A program made the position numbers and the translations under genes. Of a stretch of DNA of 64,000 bases, positions 62,501 through 64,000 are shown in pieces (position 1 is the stretch's first letter; each line of letters begins with the position of its first letter). Origin of the DNA: Prinia subflava (Eukaryota; Chordata; Aves; Passeriformes; Cisticolidae); NCBI RefSeq assembly GCF_021018805.1, contig NC_086253.1, positions 33,234,083 to 33,298,082 of the forward strand. Reading direction: 5' to 3'. The notes under the pieces are model-generated. The model was not told the DNA's origin. It made no database searches and was given only the letters and a program-made list of their open reading frames with translations.

Positions 62501-64000
62501 TTTTACCTGGAAAGCACTGTCAGTATTATCAGGACAATTAGCCTCCTGAAATTTAAGATGCATATACCATTCTATGCCTGGTGCTTTAGCCAGTGAAATC
62601 TTACTACATCCTGTCCTTATTTGCAAGCCCATTCACTCAAGTTAAGATGCCAATTGCATGCTTCTCCACTGGGCAGAGGTCTTTTGATTAGTCATCTCTC
62701 CATAATCTTTTTGAACTTCACTCGCACTAGATATTTTCAGATGCTGTACATATAAATGAGAATATTTTCCACTTTGTTGGTCCCTTGACAAATGTAAATA
62801 TTGGCTGAACAATTCTTTTTCTTTCCACTTAACCAAAGTATTCTTGTAGCTTGTGAAATCTGTAGCAAGTCTAGTATCACTTTATACATGTAGTTTTCTG
62901 AATATGTCTACTTCAATTGTGTGCACACAAACTGTGTATGAATAAAACAGATAAAGGAAACTGAAAGTCTACAAGGTCACATCATGTTGACAATGAATTT
63001 CTCATAACCATCCTGAAACAAAGTGTGTGAGTTCTGGACTTTTTCTGATACTTGCAAACAGGAAAGAGAGTAACTTATCCTGATTACTGTCTCCCGGCAA
63101 GTGCCTTTTTATGACCTAAAGGACTGAAATAAAATCTTTTTTTTTCCTTGCTTTGGAAAAGAATCAAATTTTCTGCATGGAAGGAGGAGGCAGGACAGAA
63201 AGCAGGTGCTCCTGGGGAAGAAAGGGGAATTTATCAGAGGTGAGATCCCTTTGGTTCTTCCCACTGATCACATATCCTCACTCTTGATCCTCTTCCTGCT
63301 TAGCAAGCAAAAACCCCCAGGTCTTAATACAAGTTTTTTTAAAAAGAACCTTCACACTTTTCCTAACTGAGAAGCTGAAACATTTTTGTGCCAGAAGGTT
63401 ACTGAAAAAGCAAGTGTGCACTGAGATGTGCACTAAAAAAGCAAGAATGTCTGAGGAAGAACAAGCTCTTTTTATGCTTCTTTTATTAGGGATTTAGGTC
63501 TGAATTTGGAGTTACTGATTTAAAGAGGAAACATTAGGCAAATTGGTGATGACCTTATTTTTACCAGACCATACCACGTGAAAAGCCAGGGGAATCTTGT
63601 TCTAGATTTCAGTGGAAGTAGGGCTGAGAGAGTTCTTCAGCATCAATGGTAACTTGTTTCTATTGAACTGGGAGAAATTTGTAGATTTTTGATGCACAAA
63701 AATAATCACATAAACACTTTAACTGGAGTACTGTCTGAAAGACACTAGTAGCTTCTTATTAATGAAAACAGTAATTTTGACCTTCCACTTTGAATTTGTT
63801 TCATTTTTTAATTTCTTAAGGATAATGAATGAATTACTTTTACAGTTGTCTCCAAAGACTAAAAAAAAAAGACATTGCCTCCAAACAAAGGTTGAGTTCT
63901 GCTTCTGCAAATTTAGACTGCTCTTTTTCAAACCAGAATCTGTGATTGTGCATCTACACAACTGCAGTTTGGTGAGGAGGCCCGTTCATATTTGCATGTC
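53577..64000. other. Unannotated non-coding stretch to right edge
   Basis: About 10.4 kb of AT-rich unique sequence. No CR1 tail, RNA gene, exon with a recognisable domain, or CpG island is seen. Open frames are at most 108 aa (54735-55061 plus; 61925-62239 plus, 104 aa) and have no family resemblance. Short A-rich runs such as 63861-63870 occur. Confidence 0.6.

Noticed and set aside
1..64000. tRNA, rRNA, CRISPR arrays, bacterial operons or phage genes
   Set aside because: None were seen. The intron-containing vertebrate gene, CR1 repeats and AT-rich desert show animal nuclear DNA, so prokaryotic systems are not expected.

Overview
The window looks like vertebrate, most likely bird, nuclear DNA. 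It is an AT-rich, gene-poor region with a small compact gene in a GC-rich, CpG-dense island. The recognisable interspersed repeats are all CR1 LINE fragments, whose 3' ends carry the typical ATTCTATGATTCTRTG tail. No SINE- or L1-like element was recognised. CR1 also occurs in crocodilians and turtles, so 'bird' is an inference and the species cannot be told from this sequence.

One protein-coding gene can be supported. It is HELT (Hes-like/Megane), a bHLH-Orange transcriptional repressor on the minus strand at 22913..21552. It has four coding exons, consensus splice sites, a TATA box just upstream and two polyadenylation signals downstream. The conceptual protein is 240 aa, as expected for the family. 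The gene sits inside a GC-rich domain of about 5.3 kb (roughly 20640-26000), which is typical of a developmental transcription factor. The upstream part of that domain holds a pair of CACGTG E-boxes, a perfect 42-bp inverted repeat with a 4-bp loop, and a homeobox/SOX-site-rich block that resembles a conserved enhancer.

Layout: 1-1033 CR1 (+, RT-containing, runs off the left edge); 1034-3850 unique non-coding DNA; 3851-4270 orphan CpG island with a CTCF-like motif; 4271-20640 unique non-coding DNA with two CR1 tails or fragments, short tandem repeats and one conserved-looking block near 10.9-11.15 kb; 20640-26000 HELT domain; 26001-28089 unique DNA; 28090-29534 two CR1 copies head to tail; 29535-35142 unique DNA with a conserved-looking block at 32.3-33.5 kb; 35143-36153 CR1 (minus strand); 36154-64000 mostly unique non-coding DNA with one CR1 tail, a 49-nt poly-T run and a 112-bp pure pyrimidine tract.

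No tRNA, rRNA, CRISPR array or further coding exon was found, and no new multi-gene system is visible. The flanks are best read as a regulatory gene desert around HELT. The most unusual object is the palindrome upstream of HELT.
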